From Prevotellaceae bacterium (lineage in GTDB: Bacteria; Bacteroidota; Bacteroidia; Bacteroidales; Paludibacteraceae): DNA of 64,000 bases. The DNA lies in the NCBI GenBank assembly GCA_031271815.1, contig JAISVA010000007.1, positions 38,726 through 102,725 on the forward strand, read 5' to 3'. Position numbers and translations under genes: made by a program. Shown one piece after another: positions 34,818 through 43,957 of this stretch; within the stretch, counting starts at the first letter, position 1, and every line of letters begins with the position of its first letter. The notes beneath the pieces were generated by a model that did not search any database, was not told the origin of the DNA, and saw only the letters and a program-made list of their open reading frames with translations.

Positions 34818-36245
34818 ATGACTAAACAGACAAAAATCATTGCAACCATTTCGGATAAACGGTGCGACGTGGAGTTTATCCGGGCTTTATTTAACGAGGG
34901 AATGAACATTGTCCGCCTCAATTCCGCTCACATGGATACAGACGGATTTAACAGGGTAATTACCAGTGTCCGAGCTGTTTCCAGCCAAATCGGCATATTA
35001 ATCGACACAAAAGGTCCGGAGATAAGAACAGCCTTCACGCCGGCGCCTATCAAAATAAAAGCAGGAGAAGAGTTGAAGATAACCGGAAATCCGGAACTGG
35101 AAAGCTCGAAGGAGCTGATTGCGCTGACCTACGCGAATCTCGTCCGGGACGTAAGCATAGGCACACATATTTTGATTGAGGATGGGAAAAACGAAGTAGT
35201 GGTAATTTCCAAAACGGAAAATTATTTGCTTTGCAAGGCGCTAAACGACGGAGAAATCGGGAGCCGGAAAAACGTAAATATCCCAAGCGTCCGGTTGAAT
35301 TTGCCTTCGCTGACCGAGCGCGACAAAAACAATATCCTGTATGCAATCGAGAATAACGTTGATTTCATTGCGCATTCTTTCGTACGGAACAAGCAGGATG
35401 TGATGGATGTGCAAAAAATATTGGACGACCACCACAGCGACATCAAAATAATTGCCAAAATTGAGAATCAGGACGGAGTTGATAATGTTGACGAGATATT
35501 GAAACACGCTTACGGACTGATGGTTGCACGGGGTGACCTCGGCATTGAAGTTGCGCAGGAAAAAATACCCGGCATACAGCGCATTTTAATCCGCAAGAGT
35601 GTGATTGCCAGGAAGCCGGTTATTGTAGCGACTCAAATGCTGGATTCGATGATGAATAATCCGCGTCCGACACGCGCCGAAGTTACAGACGTTGCCAACG
35701 CCATCTTTTACCGCACAGACGCTATCATGCTGAGCGGCGAAACAGCCAGCGGAAAATACCCGGTGGAAGCGGTTCGCACAATGACAAAAATTGCCGAAGA
35801 AGCTGAAAAAGAGAAAGAGAATGACATTAAAATTCCGTACAATCCGTACAAAAACGACATTACCTCTTTCCTGTCAAAACAAGCGGTAGAATCGATAGAA
35901 TATATGGATACCAAAGCCATTATTACCGACAGCGTTACCGGAAAAACCGCCCGTTATTTGGCAGCCTACCGGGGTTCCTGTCCTATTCTGGCTATCTGCT
36001 ATAAGGAAAACCTGATCCGCCAATTGGCAATTTCATACGGAATTATTCCGCTGTATCAAAAAATAGAAAAAGGGACACCCTATTTTTTCACCGCTTTAGA
36101 AACATTGATTAAAGAGGGATACCTTCACGATGATGATAAAATTGTGTATTTAGGCGGGAATAAAATCAAATCGGGAACTACTTTTCTGGAAATTAACCGC
36201 GTGAACCATATTATGAGTCACGAAAAAAGATGTTATTCAACATAA
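34818..36245 (+). CDS. pyk: Pyruvate kinase
   Basis: The protein has 475 residues. Conserved segments include TIATISDKRCDVEFIRALFN near the N-terminus, LIDTKGPEIRT, the active-site IIAKIENQDGVDNVDEIL, MVARGDLGIEV, VIVATQMLDSMM and DAIMLSGETASGKYPVE. The C-terminal regulatory domain is present. It converts phosphoenolpyruvate and ADP to pyruvate and ATP, the last step of glycolysis. The N-terminal TKIIATISDKR replaces the usual TKIVxTxGP, a known variant. It stands about 210 bases after aroQ, with a repeat between. Confidence 0.96.
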   Translation: MTKQTKIIATISDKRCDVEFIRALFNEGMNIVRLNSAHMDTDGFNRVITSVRAVSSQIGILIDTKGPEIRTAFTPAPIKIKAGEELKITGNPELESSKELIALTYANLVRDVSIGTHILIEDGKNEVVVISKTENYLLCKALNDGEIGSRKNVNIPSVRLNLPSLTERDKNNILYAIENNVDFIAHSFVRNKQDVMDVQKILDDHHSDIKIIAKIENQDGVDNVDEILKHAYGLMVARGDLGIEVAQEKIPGIQRILIRKSVIARKPVIVATQMLDSMMNNPRPTRAEVTDVANAIFYRTDAIMLSGETASGKYPVEAVRTMTKIAEEAEKEKENDIKIPYNPYKNDITSFLSKQAVESIEYMDTKAIITDSVTGKTARYLAAYRGSCPILAICYKENLIRQLAISYGIIPLYQKIEKGTPYFFTALETLIKEGYLHDDDKIVYLGGNKIKSGTTFLEINRVNHIMSHEKRCYST

Positions 36246-36246
36246 A

Positions 36247-36470
36247 TAATTTCTATTTCGAAGTCCGAAGGACTAACATTTAGATAAGCGCGGGGTAGAG
36301 CGAGAATAGAAACGATGCACGCTGCCAGTCAACCCCGTAGCGGGTTGAACTTTTTCGGAGTTGGGAAAGAGATAGCCGTTGCTCATCCCACGGGCTGCGC
36401 TTCGCTTGCAGGGGGTTATCCAACTGTTAGTCCTTCGGACTTGAAATCAACTGGCAACTTGAATTAATTA
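36247..36470 (+). repeat. 220-bp repeat element, copy 2 (first copy at 14467-14696)
   Basis: The ends are inverted repeats: ATTTCGAAGTCCGAAGG near 36254 and CCTTCGGACTTGAAAT near 36447. The body carries AACCCCGTAGCGGGTT and TGCGCTTCGCTTGCA hairpins. It begins 2 bases after the pyk stop codon, so it could shape the pyk transcript end. It is non-coding. Confidence 0.8.
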
Positions 36471-36494
36471 TATAAAATTTACATTTTTACAATA

Positions 36495-36570
36495 AACAAT
36501 ATGGATTAATTCGTTGAATTCCCTGAATTTTTAGACAGCCCCCATAATATCATCCCCTTCGGGATTTCCA
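36495..36570. repeat. Fragment of the TTTTTAGACAGCC/CCTTCGGGA repeat
   Basis: GAATTTTTAGACAGCCCCC followed by ATCATCCCCTTCGGGAT matches the right half of 34628-34772. Together with 36247-36470 it fills most of the 456-bp gap before the OmpA gene. The rest (36571-36701) is AT-rich leader with nothing recognisable. Confidence 0.45.
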
Positions 36571-36701
36571 ACTCGCGAAAGAACTGCAATTGATAAGACC
36601 TGATTTTTATCCTGCCTTATTTTTTTTTAATTCTCCTTAAACCAAAATATCATTTAATTGTTTAATATAGTAAAGTAATTAATTTTTAAATCAACTTTGC
36701 T

Positions 36702-38006
36702 ATGACACAACTTTTAAATTCAATGAAAGCCCTTATAACTTCAGAGATGATTAATAAGGCATCTACGTTGCTCAACGAAAAACACGCTGATGTTTCTAAC
36801 GGAGTTTCTACAATTATCCCAAGTATACTGGGTGTTTTATTAAAAAAAGAGCATTCTCCCCAGTTAAAGAATATTCTGGACGAAGCAGGTAACTTGGACA
36901 TCAATTCCAATGTAAAACATCTTTTTGAAGAAAAACCTTGTGAAAACCAACAAAATATCGGGGATGATTTCTTGCAGCACCTACTTGGCGACAAGGCAGC
37001 GGACTTTACCGATCCGATAGCCGAAAAAACCGGTATGACTAAAGTGGCTACCAATGAGCTTATATCTATGGTTGCTCCTATTGTAGTCGGTTTTCTGGGC
37101 AAAAAAGTGGTTACTGAAAAGTGGACTATGCCTCAACTCGTCGAGCAAATTGATAAGGAAAAATCCGGTTTTAAAGAATTTATACCTGCTGGAGTGATCA
37201 AAGCGTTTAATCTGCATCAAAAATTGGAATCGGATGAAAAAGCTGCACCGGTAACTCATCATCACGCGCATACACATACGCATGCTCAGACCCACACACA
37301 GCCTCAGACTCACGCTCAGCCTACCCCTACCGTTAATAACATAACGGAAAAGCCGGAAAAACCTTCAAAAGGGAAAAGCTGGATCTGGTGGCTTCTGTTA
37401 CTGATTGTTTTAATCCTCCTTTTCTGCTGGTGGAGATCGTGCAAAGGCCACAAAGAGCAGGTTCATATCGAACATCCTGCAGTGGTTGAACCGGTAAAGT
37501 CTACCGTAACAAAAATCACTACTACAATAGGTAATGCATTGGAATTGACCCTTCCTGACGGAATTAAGATAAATGCGCATACCGGAGGTGTTGAAGATAA
37601 GATGATAAAATTCCTGGAATCGGACGAATATAAAAATGCAACCGCCGAACAGTTGAAAAACATCTGGTTTGAATTTGATAAGGTTGACTTCGTATTCGGA
37701 AGTTCAAAAGAACTTCAGGAAGGTTCTCAGGTACAATTAGATAATATCGTTGCTATATTGAAATCCTTCAAAGATGCCAAAGTAAAACTTGGCGCCTATT
37801 CCGATGTTATCGGAAGCGATGAAAGCAACTTGAGACTGTCACATGACAGAGCCGTAACGGTTGAGTCAATGCTTGATAAAGCCGGTATCGGTTCTCAAAT
37901 TGTGAAAATCCAAGGATATGGCGAAGAATTTGCAAAACACGCTGCCAGCGAGCCTGACAGTGCAAGAGCAAAAGACCGTGACATTGCCCTGCGCTTTGTG
38001 AAATAA
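36702..38006 (+). CDS. DUF937 / OmpA-domain membrane protein with histidine-rich linker
   Basis: The protein has 434 residues. Residues 1-180 resemble DUF937 (YidB-like): STIIPSILGVLLKKE and VAPIVVGFLGKKVV. Residues 186-204 hold eight histidines in a His/Thr/Gln tract (HHHAHTHTHAQ), a possible metal-binding linker. One membrane helix (226-244, WIWWLLLLIVLILLFCWW) precedes a periplasmic OmpA C-terminal domain (FEFDKVDFVFGSSKELQEGS, LRLSHDRAVTVESML). OmpA domains bind peptidoglycan, so the protein probably tethers an inner-membrane/cytosolic module to the wall. The usual GHTD motif is replaced by GAYSD. It is followed by a perfect terminator. Confidence 0.85.
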   Translation: MTQLLNSMKALITSEMINKASTLLNEKHADVSNGVSTIIPSILGVLLKKEHSPQLKNILDEAGNLDINSNVKHLFEEKPCENQQNIGDDFLQHLLGDKAADFTDPIAEKTGMTKVATNELISMVAPIVVGFLGKKVVTEKWTMPQLVEQIDKEKSGFKEFIPAGVIKAFNLHQKLESDEKAAPVTHHHAHTHTHAQTHTQPQTHAQPTPTVNNITEKPEKPSKGKSWIWWLLLLIVLILLFCWWRSCKGHKEQVHIEHPAVVEPVKSTVTKITTTIGNALELTLPDGIKINAHTGGVEDKMIKFLESDEYKNATAEQLKNIWFEFDKVDFVFGSSKELQEGSQVQLDNIVAILKSFKDAKVKLGAYSDVIGSDESNLRLSHDRAVTVESMLDKAGIGSQIVKIQGYGEEFAKHAASEPDSARAKDRDIALRFVK

Positions 38007-38027
38007 CAATACATTTACAGTACGCTT

Positions 38028-38064
38028 AAACCTGTTAAGTTTTTGAAACTTAACAGGTTTTTTA
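38028..38064 (+). terminator. Terminator after the DUF937/OmpA gene
   Basis: AAACCTGTTAAGTTT pairs perfectly with AAACTTAACAGGTTT and is followed by a T-run. Confidence 0.9.
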
Positions 38065-38114
38065 TTTGAGTAAATAAAATTTAAATCGATTATTCATAGC
38101 CTTACCACTACTTT

Positions 38115-38210
38115 CCGCAGAATTGAATATGAACCAACGGAAAGCATTAGCTAATAACCGCCAATGAAGCGAAGCGATTGGCGGTTATTTGTATTCAATT
38201 CTGCAGATTG
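38115..38210. repeat. Hairpin repeat of the CCGCCAAT family
   Basis: AATAACCGCCAAT (38153-38165) pairs exactly with ATTGGCGGTTATT (38177-38189). The outer arms AGAATTGAATAT and GTATTCAATTCT also pair. It is related to 31600-31655 and, inverted, to 59021-59096. The following stretch to 38417 holds a CGAAGGTACAAAGGACACG hairpin half and no gene. Confidence 0.75.
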
Positions 38211-38417
38211 GAGGTATGCAGAGTTTTTGCGGTAATATAATGGACAATCATTAAATTTAAAATGTTTACCGGCCATATAAACCCCAAACGCAAAAAAGCA
38301 AACACAAAGACCAAAGAAAATAAAAAACAGATACAACTTCGTGTCCTTTGTACCTTCGTATTTATAAAATTTCATTGAATTTGACATTGGGGGTAATATT
38401 GCCGGCAAGCGCAAAAT

Positions 38418-39500
38418 TTAATGCAATAACTCTTCTTTTACACTTCTCAACAGACCGGAAGAAAATGAGAGCGATTGATCCTGAACGCTTTCTGCGGCAG
38501 AAAGAAGCTGGGAAAAGGTAAGTTCGTCTTGTTTTATACAGGAAAAAAGAGGATATGCCGATAAGTATTCCGCCAGGTATTCCTGTTCAGGCTGTCCCGG
38601 CGTGGGAATCAAAACGGCTCTTTTAGAAATGGATGCAAGTTCCATAACGCTCGTATAGCCCGAACGGCAAACGACTACCTCCGAGGTTTCCAGCAGCGAT
38701 TTGAGTTCTTTTTCGGATGCCCGGTTGATGATTGTCAACTCTCCTGCCCTTTCAACGGATTCTTTTTCACAGGGTATTCCGCGAACCAACACAGCCTTGT
38801 GGGATGAATTTTCCTGGAAAAGAGAAATTATTCTCTTTTCCAGCATTGTCCGCTGAGGCTCAACGCCGGAAAGGATAAACAAAAAATCGTACCGTTTTTC
38901 CGTTTCGACCGAAAACGTTTCTTTCCGGAAGCGAGACAGGATGCCGATGAAACGCGCATTTTCAGGCAAAACCTGATTATGCGAAAGATTTCCGGAAAGA
39001 TTGATCGTCCCCGGTTCATCCGGTATCCAGCAATAAGTGTAGTTGGAAATAATCATCCTGTGCAATTTGCGAACAACGGGCGTTAAGAAGCGAAAGCCTG
39101 CAGGCAGCGGAATGGTCAATTGATGGGTAATGTAAACCGAAATGCAATTTTGATTGAAAAGCCCGAAGCGGTTATCCGAAATAACCACGTCGATGTTGTG
39201 GCTTTTAATTAAATGCCGCAGTTGGCGATGCTCCTTCCATGAAGCGGAAATGATCCCGGGAATCGCTTTCAGAACAGAATTTACCTGCGAATTACCTTTG
39301 GAATAACGCATTTCAAAAGAAGGCAAAACGAGGTATTGCCAACAGGGAAATTCGCGGCGAAGAAAATCAAGTGAAAATCCGTTCCCGGCAAGGATTATCT
39401 CAAATCCGCTTGCTGCGAGCTCTTTCAAAACCGGGACAGAGCGGACGGCGTGACCTAAACCCCAATTCAGAGGGGCGAAAAGAACCCGTTTTTTAGCCAT
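38418..39500 (-). CDS. MurG-like glycosyltransferase (GT28-type)
   Basis: The protein has 360 residues. The N-terminal Rossmann half has VLFAPLNWGLGHAVRSVPVL (GxGH acceptor loop). The C-terminal half has LFILSGVEPQR and SEVVVCRSGYTSVMELASI, then PTPGQPEQEYLAEYL, the nucleotide-sugar site typical of GT-B enzymes such as MurG. The acceptor is unknown; a surface glycan or lipid is plausible. It is the last gene of a lpxK-PNP-radical SAM-GT operon and starts 3 bases after the radical SAM stop. Context with lpxK hints at the envelope, but only weakly. Confidence 0.8.
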   Translation of the reverse strand: MAKKRVLFAPLNWGLGHAVRSVPVLKELAASGFEIILAGNGFSLDFLRREFPCWQYLVLPSFEMRYSKGNSQVNSVLKAIPGIISASWKEHRQLRHLIKSHNIDVVISDNRFGLFNQNCISVYITHQLTIPLPAGFRFLTPVVRKLHRMIISNYTYCWIPDEPGTINLSGNLSHNQVLPENARFIGILSRFRKETFSVETEKRYDFLFILSGVEPQRTMLEKRIISLFQENSSHKAVLVRGIPCEKESVERAGELTIINRASEKELKSLLETSEVVVCRSGYTSVMELASISKRAVLIPTPGQPEQEYLAEYLSAYPLFSCIKQDELTFSQLLSAAESVQDQSLSFSSGLLRSVKEELLH

Positions 39501-39503
39501 ATT

Positions 39504-40277
39504 TCAAGCTACAAGCACATCAAAACCTTCTTCCCGCACCTTTTCCGCAATTCTTTCCAACTCTTCGCGCTCTACTTTTTGCAGCGTTTTAACAGGAGCT
39601 TCCCGGTCGAGAGAATAAATCATCACTTGCCTGGGGTTTGTCTCTTTCACCGCTTTTATCCACGCTGTCACCTCTTCTTCCGTTGTGTTGTCTATCGGAG
39701 CGCCGTTTACGTTCCCGCGCAGGAACATCGTCTGGAGAATAAAATTCCCGTTGAATTTCTTCAGCGAGGAAACAATTTTTGCGACGGTAATATTTTTATT
39801 CGGCGGATTATCTATCAGCTGCATTGTCGATTCAATTCCGGAATCCAATTTCTGGATGTTATTATCGACCTTATTCAACGCCTCAAGCACGGCAGAATTA
39901 TGGAGCATCGTAGCATTGGAAAGTACACTTATTTTTGCTTTCGGGAAAAACAGGTTTCGTAAAACAATTGTATCATCAATGATCTTGTTGAAACTGGGAT
40001 GCAACGTAGGCTCACCGTTTCCGGCAAAGGTAATTACGTCCGGTTCAACGCCTTCCGCTTTCATCTCCGAAAGTTTTTGATGCAGGGCTGTTTTTACTTC
40101 CCCGCGCGAAGGCAGCTTCCAGGTTTGTCCTTTGCTCAAAAGACCGCATTCACAGTAAATGCAGTCAAAAGTACATAACTTCACATTGACCGGCAACAGG
40201 TTAACACCCAATGAAATGCCCAGCCGGCGGCTTTTTACGGGACCAAAAACTATTTTATCAAAAAGAATCGTTGACAT
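39504..40277 (-). CDS. Radical SAM protein
   Basis: The protein has 257 residues. The cluster motif CTFDCIYC (Cys35, Cys39, Cys42; CxxxCxxC) binds the SAM-coordinated [4Fe-4S]. ITFAGNGEPTLHPSF is the GGE/GEP-like SAM-binding motif, as in the SPASM-less 'radical SAM, 7-carboxy/pyruvate-formate-lyase-activase-like' group (COG0731-type). The exact substrate is not recognised. It has no extra cluster-binding cysteines at the C-terminus. It is third in the operon, tightly joined to the glycosyltransferase. Confidence 0.85.
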   Translation of the reverse strand: MSTILFDKIVFGPVKSRRLGISLGVNLLPVNVKLCTFDCIYCECGLLSKGQTWKLPSRGEVKTALHQKLSEMKAEGVEPDVITFAGNGEPTLHPSFNKIIDDTIVLRNLFFPKAKISVLSNATMLHNSAVLEALNKVDNNIQKLDSGIESTMQLIDNPPNKNITVAKIVSSLKKFNGNFILQTMFLRGNVNGAPIDNTTEEEVTAWIKAVKETNPRQVMIYSLDREAPVKTLQKVEREELERIAEKVREEGFDVLVA

Positions 40278-40342
40278 TTTTTTAGAATTTTATTGTTATT
40301 TGCGGCATTTCCGTATGATTTTTATGTTTATCGTTTTTGCTT

Positions 40343-41170
40343 TCAGGCTTTTCCGATCTCTTTTACCATCTCCCTCACGAGCACGTTCAGTTTCTGCTGA
40401 GCTGTACGCGTATTTTCCTGTACCTCCTCGTGTGTAACGGAACTCAAGCTGGCATCCAGTCCTACATTTCCGACTACCGAAATGCCAAAACAGGAAATTC
40501 CCACGTGATTAGCCACAATCACTTCGGGCACGGTTGACATTCCAACCGTATCGCCGCCGATAATCCGGAAAAAGCGGTACTCGGCTAACGTCTCATAAGT
40601 TGGGCCCTGTGTTCCGACATAAACGCCTTTTCGCAAGGAAATATGATGGCTGGCTGCAATATTTTCGGCTTTCCGGATCAGTTCCCTGTCGTAAGCTTTG
40701 CTCATATCCGGGAAGCGAGCGCCGAAACGGTCGTCATTTTTCCCCCTCAACGGGTTTTCGGGAAAAAGATTTATGTGGTCGGTAATCAGCATAATATCGC
40801 CCGGAACGAAATCGGGATTCAGTCCGCCGGCCGCGTTGGAAACAATTAACGTTTTTATGCCAAGCTGCTTCATAAGGCGAACCGGGAAGGTAACTTCCTG
40901 CATTGAGTAGCCTTCGTAGTAATGAAATCTGCCCTTCATTGCCATTACCGGAACGCCTGCCAGCGTGCCGAACAGCAATTTGCCGGAATGCCCTTCGACC
41001 GTACTTGTCTTGAATCCCGGTATTCCGGAATAGGCAAATTCTTCGGTTATTTCGATTTCCCGGGCAAGATTACCGAGTCCCGTACCGAGTATGATGGCGA
41101 TTTCGGGACGCACGGAGAGTCTGTTTTCAAAATAAATGCGCGCCTTGCTTACGTCTTCCCACATAGTCAT
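40343..41170 (-). CDS. punA: Purine nucleoside phosphorylase
   Basis: The protein has 275 residues, class I trimeric PNP size. Motifs include IILGTGLGNLAREI (phosphate loop), GHSGKLLFGTLAGVPVM, MKGRFHYYEGY, LIVSNAAGGLNPDF, YVGTQGPTYETLAEYR and VGMSTVPEVIVANH (catalytic Glu/Asn region). It phosphorolyses (deoxy)inosine and (deoxy)guanosine in purine salvage. The start overlaps the 3' end of lpxK by about 44 bases; a second ATG two codons in is equally possible. Confidence 0.94.
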   Translation of the reverse strand: MTMWEDVSKARIYFENRLSVRPEIAIILGTGLGNLAREIEITEEFAYSGIPGFKTSTVEGHSGKLLFGTLAGVPVMAMKGRFHYYEGYSMQEVTFPVRLMKQLGIKTLIVSNAAGGLNPDFVPGDIMLITDHINLFPENPLRGKNDDRFGARFPDMSKAYDRELIRKAENIAASHHISLRKGVYVGTQGPTYETLAEYRFFRIIGGDTVGMSTVPEVIVANHVGISCFGISVVGNVGLDASLSSVTHEEVQENTRTAQQKLNVLVREMVKEIGKA

Positions 41171-42227
41171 AAATTTTTTTGTCGAATGATTTTTCCTGCT
41201 CCTGCAAAAAGCGGATAGAAAGAGGAATATAATAGATTTTATTTTTCAGCGACTTTGGAAAACCGGGATGACTGCGAATCCGCATCGCATCCTTTTCGGT
41301 GGTGATAATCAATTTATTGGGATTGGAAATATGGTTGAATTTTTTTTCTATCACTGCCATATCCTTTCTCGTAAAATGATGATGATCGAAAAAACGGAGC
41401 GGAACAACTTCTTCGATATGTTCCCGTAAATACGCTTCAAAAGGGGAAGGAGAGGCAATCGCACTCAACGCAAGCGCCGCAAATCCTTTTTTTCCCCTAA
41501 GATCGGTTTTCTGTTTTATTTTTTGAGGAAATACCGGAACCGGTTGCCCATAAGCAAGCGTTGTAAAATAGAGGGTCTGGTATGGATACAGGTTTAACTT
41601 TTTCGTCATAATCCGCATATCCATCGGTTTTATATCCGGCGGGCATTTGGTTACAACCACGATATGCGCCCTGTTTTTGGATTTTACGGGTTCCCTCAAT
41701 TGTCCCAGCGGCAAGAGATGATCTTCCATAACCGGCCGGTTGTAATCAATCAAAAGAATCGAAACATCGGGGTCAATATACCGGTATTGAAAGGCATCGT
41801 CGAGGATAATCACGTCCGGCTGTGACTCTTTTTCTTTCAGCATTTTGCGTATGCCTTCCACCCGGTTCTTATCTACTGCTACGATCGCTTTCGGAAATTT
41901 ATTCTTTATCTGACACGGTTCATCGCCGATTTCCAGCGGAGAAGAATTTTGCGACGCCAAAACGTATCCTCGACTTTTCCGCTTATACCCGCGACTCAAA
42001 ACGCCCACGCTTTTTTTTGATTGCAGCAGTTGCACAAGATACTCGGTGAAAGGCGTCTTCCCCGTCCCGCCCACTGTAATATTTCCTACGCTGATAACCG
42101 GTATGTCAAATCTATGTGTCCGTAAAACACCGGCATTAAACAGCCAATTACGCACAAACACAACCGCCCCATAAAGTATGGAGAAAGGAAAAAGCAGCAT
42201 GTTGATCACGGTCGATTTGGTGTTCAT
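41127..42227 (-). CDS. lpxK: Tetraacyldisaccharide 4'-kinase
   Basis: The protein has 366 residues. The N-terminal membrane-associated helix (FPFSILYGAVVFVRNWLF) is followed by the P-loop SVGNITVGGTGKTPF (GGTGKT at 53-58). GVLSRGYKRKSRGY and VIILDDAFQYRYIDPDVSIL (the DDGxQ-type motif) follow. It phosphorylates the lipid A disaccharide precursor at the 4' position on the inner membrane. It is the first gene of the operon running to 38418; a plus-strand DUF1015 gene diverges from it. Confidence 0.95.
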   Translation of the reverse strand: MNTKSTVINMLLFPFSILYGAVVFVRNWLFNAGVLRTHRFDIPVISVGNITVGGTGKTPFTEYLVQLLQSKKSVGVLSRGYKRKSRGYVLASQNSSPLEIGDEPCQIKNKFPKAIVAVDKNRVEGIRKMLKEKESQPDVIILDDAFQYRYIDPDVSILLIDYNRPVMEDHLLPLGQLREPVKSKNRAHIVVVTKCPPDIKPMDMRIMTKKLNLYPYQTLYFTTLAYGQPVPVFPQKIKQKTDLRGKKGFAALALSAIASPSPFEAYLREHIEEVVPLRFFDHHHFTRKDMAVIEKKFNHISNPNKLIITTEKDAMRIRSHPGFPKSLKNKIYYIPLSIRFLQEQEKSFDKKIYDYVGRRKQGAHLF

Positions 42228-42297
42228 TGCAAAAATGGAATTATTTGCCTCTAAATTAGAGGTTTTAATTTAGAAAAGCAAAAAAAATGTGAAGATA

Positions 42298-42327
42298 TTT
42301 GCGACGACGGAAAATATTGTATCTTTG
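42298..42327 (+). promoter_or_regulatory. Promoter of the DUF1015 gene
   Basis: TTTG (42298-42301) and TATCTTTG (42320-42327) are separated by 18 bases, a good Bacteroidota match. It lies 29 bases before the ATG. Confidence 0.65.
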
Positions 42328-42356
42328 CGGAAAAATTTTAAAAAATATCAATAAAT

Positions 42357-43601
42357 ATGGCTATAATAAAACCTTTCAGAGGCATTCGTCCTCCGCAAGC
42401 GCTTGTCGAACAGGTTGCTTCCCGTCCCTATGATGTGCTCAATTCGCAGGAAGCCCGCCAGGAAGCGACAGGCAACGAAAAATCGTTATATCATATCATC
42501 AAGCCTGAAATCGACTTTCCGGAAGGAACCGATGAGCACGATGAAAAAGTATATCAAAAAGCCGTCGAAAATTTCAACGCATTCCAGCAAAACGGCTGGC
42601 TGGTGCAGGACAATAAGGATCATTACTATGTTTACGCTCAGACCATGAACGGACGTACACAGTACGGTTTAGTGGTTTGTGCTAACGTTGAAGATTATAT
42701 GATGGGTAACATCAAAAAGCATGAGCTTACCCGTCGCGACAAGGAGGAAGACCGGATGAAACACGTCCGCGTGAACAATGCCAACATCGAACCGGTATTT
42801 TTCGCTTATCCGCATAATGATGAGTTGGACGGCATCGTTTCGAGAATTACTTCGGGAAAGCCGGAGTATGATTTTGTGGCTCCCGACGGATTCGGTCACC
42901 ATTTCTGGGTGATTGAAAATCAAAAGGACATTGACCGCATCACCGAAATTTTCAAGGGTATTCCGTATTTGTATATCGCCGACGGTCATCACCGCAGTGC
43001 GGCGGCCGCTTTGGTGGGAGATGAGAAGCGCCGCCAAAACCCGAATCACAGGGGGGATGAAGAGTACAACTATTTCCTTGCCGTTTGCTTCCCTGATAAC
43101 CAGTTGAATATCATCGATTATAACCGTCTGGTAAAAGATTTGAACGGGCTTTCGGATGCGGAATTTTTAGAAGCGTTGAAAAAGGATTTCATCGTTGAAG
43201 AAAAGGGAACGGAGATTTACAAACCTGAAAAACTGCATAACTTCTCGCTTTACCTGAGCGGAAAATGGTATTCGCTGACTGCCAGGGAAGGAACTTACAA
43301 CGATAATGACCCGATTGGCGTGCTGGATGTGACCATCTCGTCCAATTTGATTTTAGATGAAATACTCGGTATCAAAGACCTCCGAAGTGATAAGCGCATT
43401 GATTTTGTCGGCGGTATTCGTGGTCTTGGAGAGTTGAAGAACAGAGTGGATAGCGGAGAAATGAAGGTCGCTTTGGCTCTTTATCCGGTTTCAATGAAAC
43501 AGCTGATCGACATTGCCGATTCCGGAAATATTATGCCTCCAAAAACAACCTGGTTTGAACCGAAACTTCGTTCGGGACTGGTTATTCATAAGTTGGATTA
43601 A
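42357..43601 (+). CDS. DUF1015 family protein (SbnI-like serine kinase fold)
   Basis: The protein has 414 residues. The beginning IKPFRGIRPPQALVEQVASRPYDVLN and the central YIADGHHRSAAAAL are family hallmarks; the DGHHR motif lies in the ParB/SbnI-like active site. VGGIRGLGELKNRVDSGEMK is near the C-terminus. Related SbnI makes O-phosphoserine from serine. In other Bacteroidales the gene sits beside serC and serA, which are not present here, so a serine-metabolism role is inferred from the family only. Confidence 0.87.
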   Translation: MAIIKPFRGIRPPQALVEQVASRPYDVLNSQEARQEATGNEKSLYHIIKPEIDFPEGTDEHDEKVYQKAVENFNAFQQNGWLVQDNKDHYYVYAQTMNGRTQYGLVVCANVEDYMMGNIKKHELTRRDKEEDRMKHVRVNNANIEPVFFAYPHNDELDGIVSRITSGKPEYDFVAPDGFGHHFWVIENQKDIDRITEIFKGIPYLYIADGHHRSAAAALVGDEKRRQNPNHRGDEEYNYFLAVCFPDNQLNIIDYNRLVKDLNGLSDAEFLEALKKDFIVEEKGTEIYKPEKLHNFSLYLSGKWYSLTAREGTYNDNDPIGVLDVTISSNLILDEILGIKDLRSDKRIDFVGGIRGLGELKNRVDSGEMKVALALYPVSMKQLIDIADSGNIMPPKTTWFEPKLRSGLVIHKLD

Positions 43602-43624
43602 AAAACTGCGAACTGTTTTTAACT

Positions 43625-43705
43625 TCGTATCTTTCCTTGTGTTTATGAAGAAGCGCTTCGCTCCGAAATGAACACGAAGGCACGAAGACAAAAAGATACG
43701 AATGT
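43625..43705. repeat. Hairpin repeat downstream of the DUF1015 gene
   Basis: TTCGTATCTTTCCTTGTGTT and AACACGAAGGCACGAAG/AAAGATACGAA pair imperfectly, with an inner GAAGCGCTTC palindrome. It could terminate the DUF1015 transcript. It resembles the hairpin at 5772-5815 in base pattern. Confidence 0.5.
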
Positions 43706-43720
43706 ACACGCGCGGAGACA

Positions 43721-43870
43721 GTCCAAAAAGAACGCCGATGACGCAGATAACACGGATTCTTACAGATCACAAATGAACAGGAATTTTATATATAACTAAT
43801 TATCAAATATATAAAAATCAGCGTTCATCTGTGTTATCTGCGTTCAAAAAGACTTTTGAGACAGTCCCTA
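43721..43870. mobile_element. MITE-like element, 43.7-kb copy
   Basis: The right end CTTTTGAGACAGTCCCTA matches the 20.4-kb element, and the interior GGAATTTTATATATAACTAA is identical to that copy. The left end is degenerate. The arms AACGCCGATGACGCAGATAA and TTATCTGCGTTC pair. Confidence 0.7.
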
Positions 43871-43957
43871 TAACCACCTGATTCACATCCGGCAAGGAAC
43901 AAAAAGCGTGTAAAAAGGGGATGATTGACACGGTATTCATTTAATGAATATACTCAA

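Noticed and set aside
38151..38414. 87-residue minus-strand open frame with a hydrophobic stretch
   Set aside because: It is built from the CCGCCAAT repeat and a CACGAAG-type hairpin repeat; the apparent membrane segment comes from repeat sequence.
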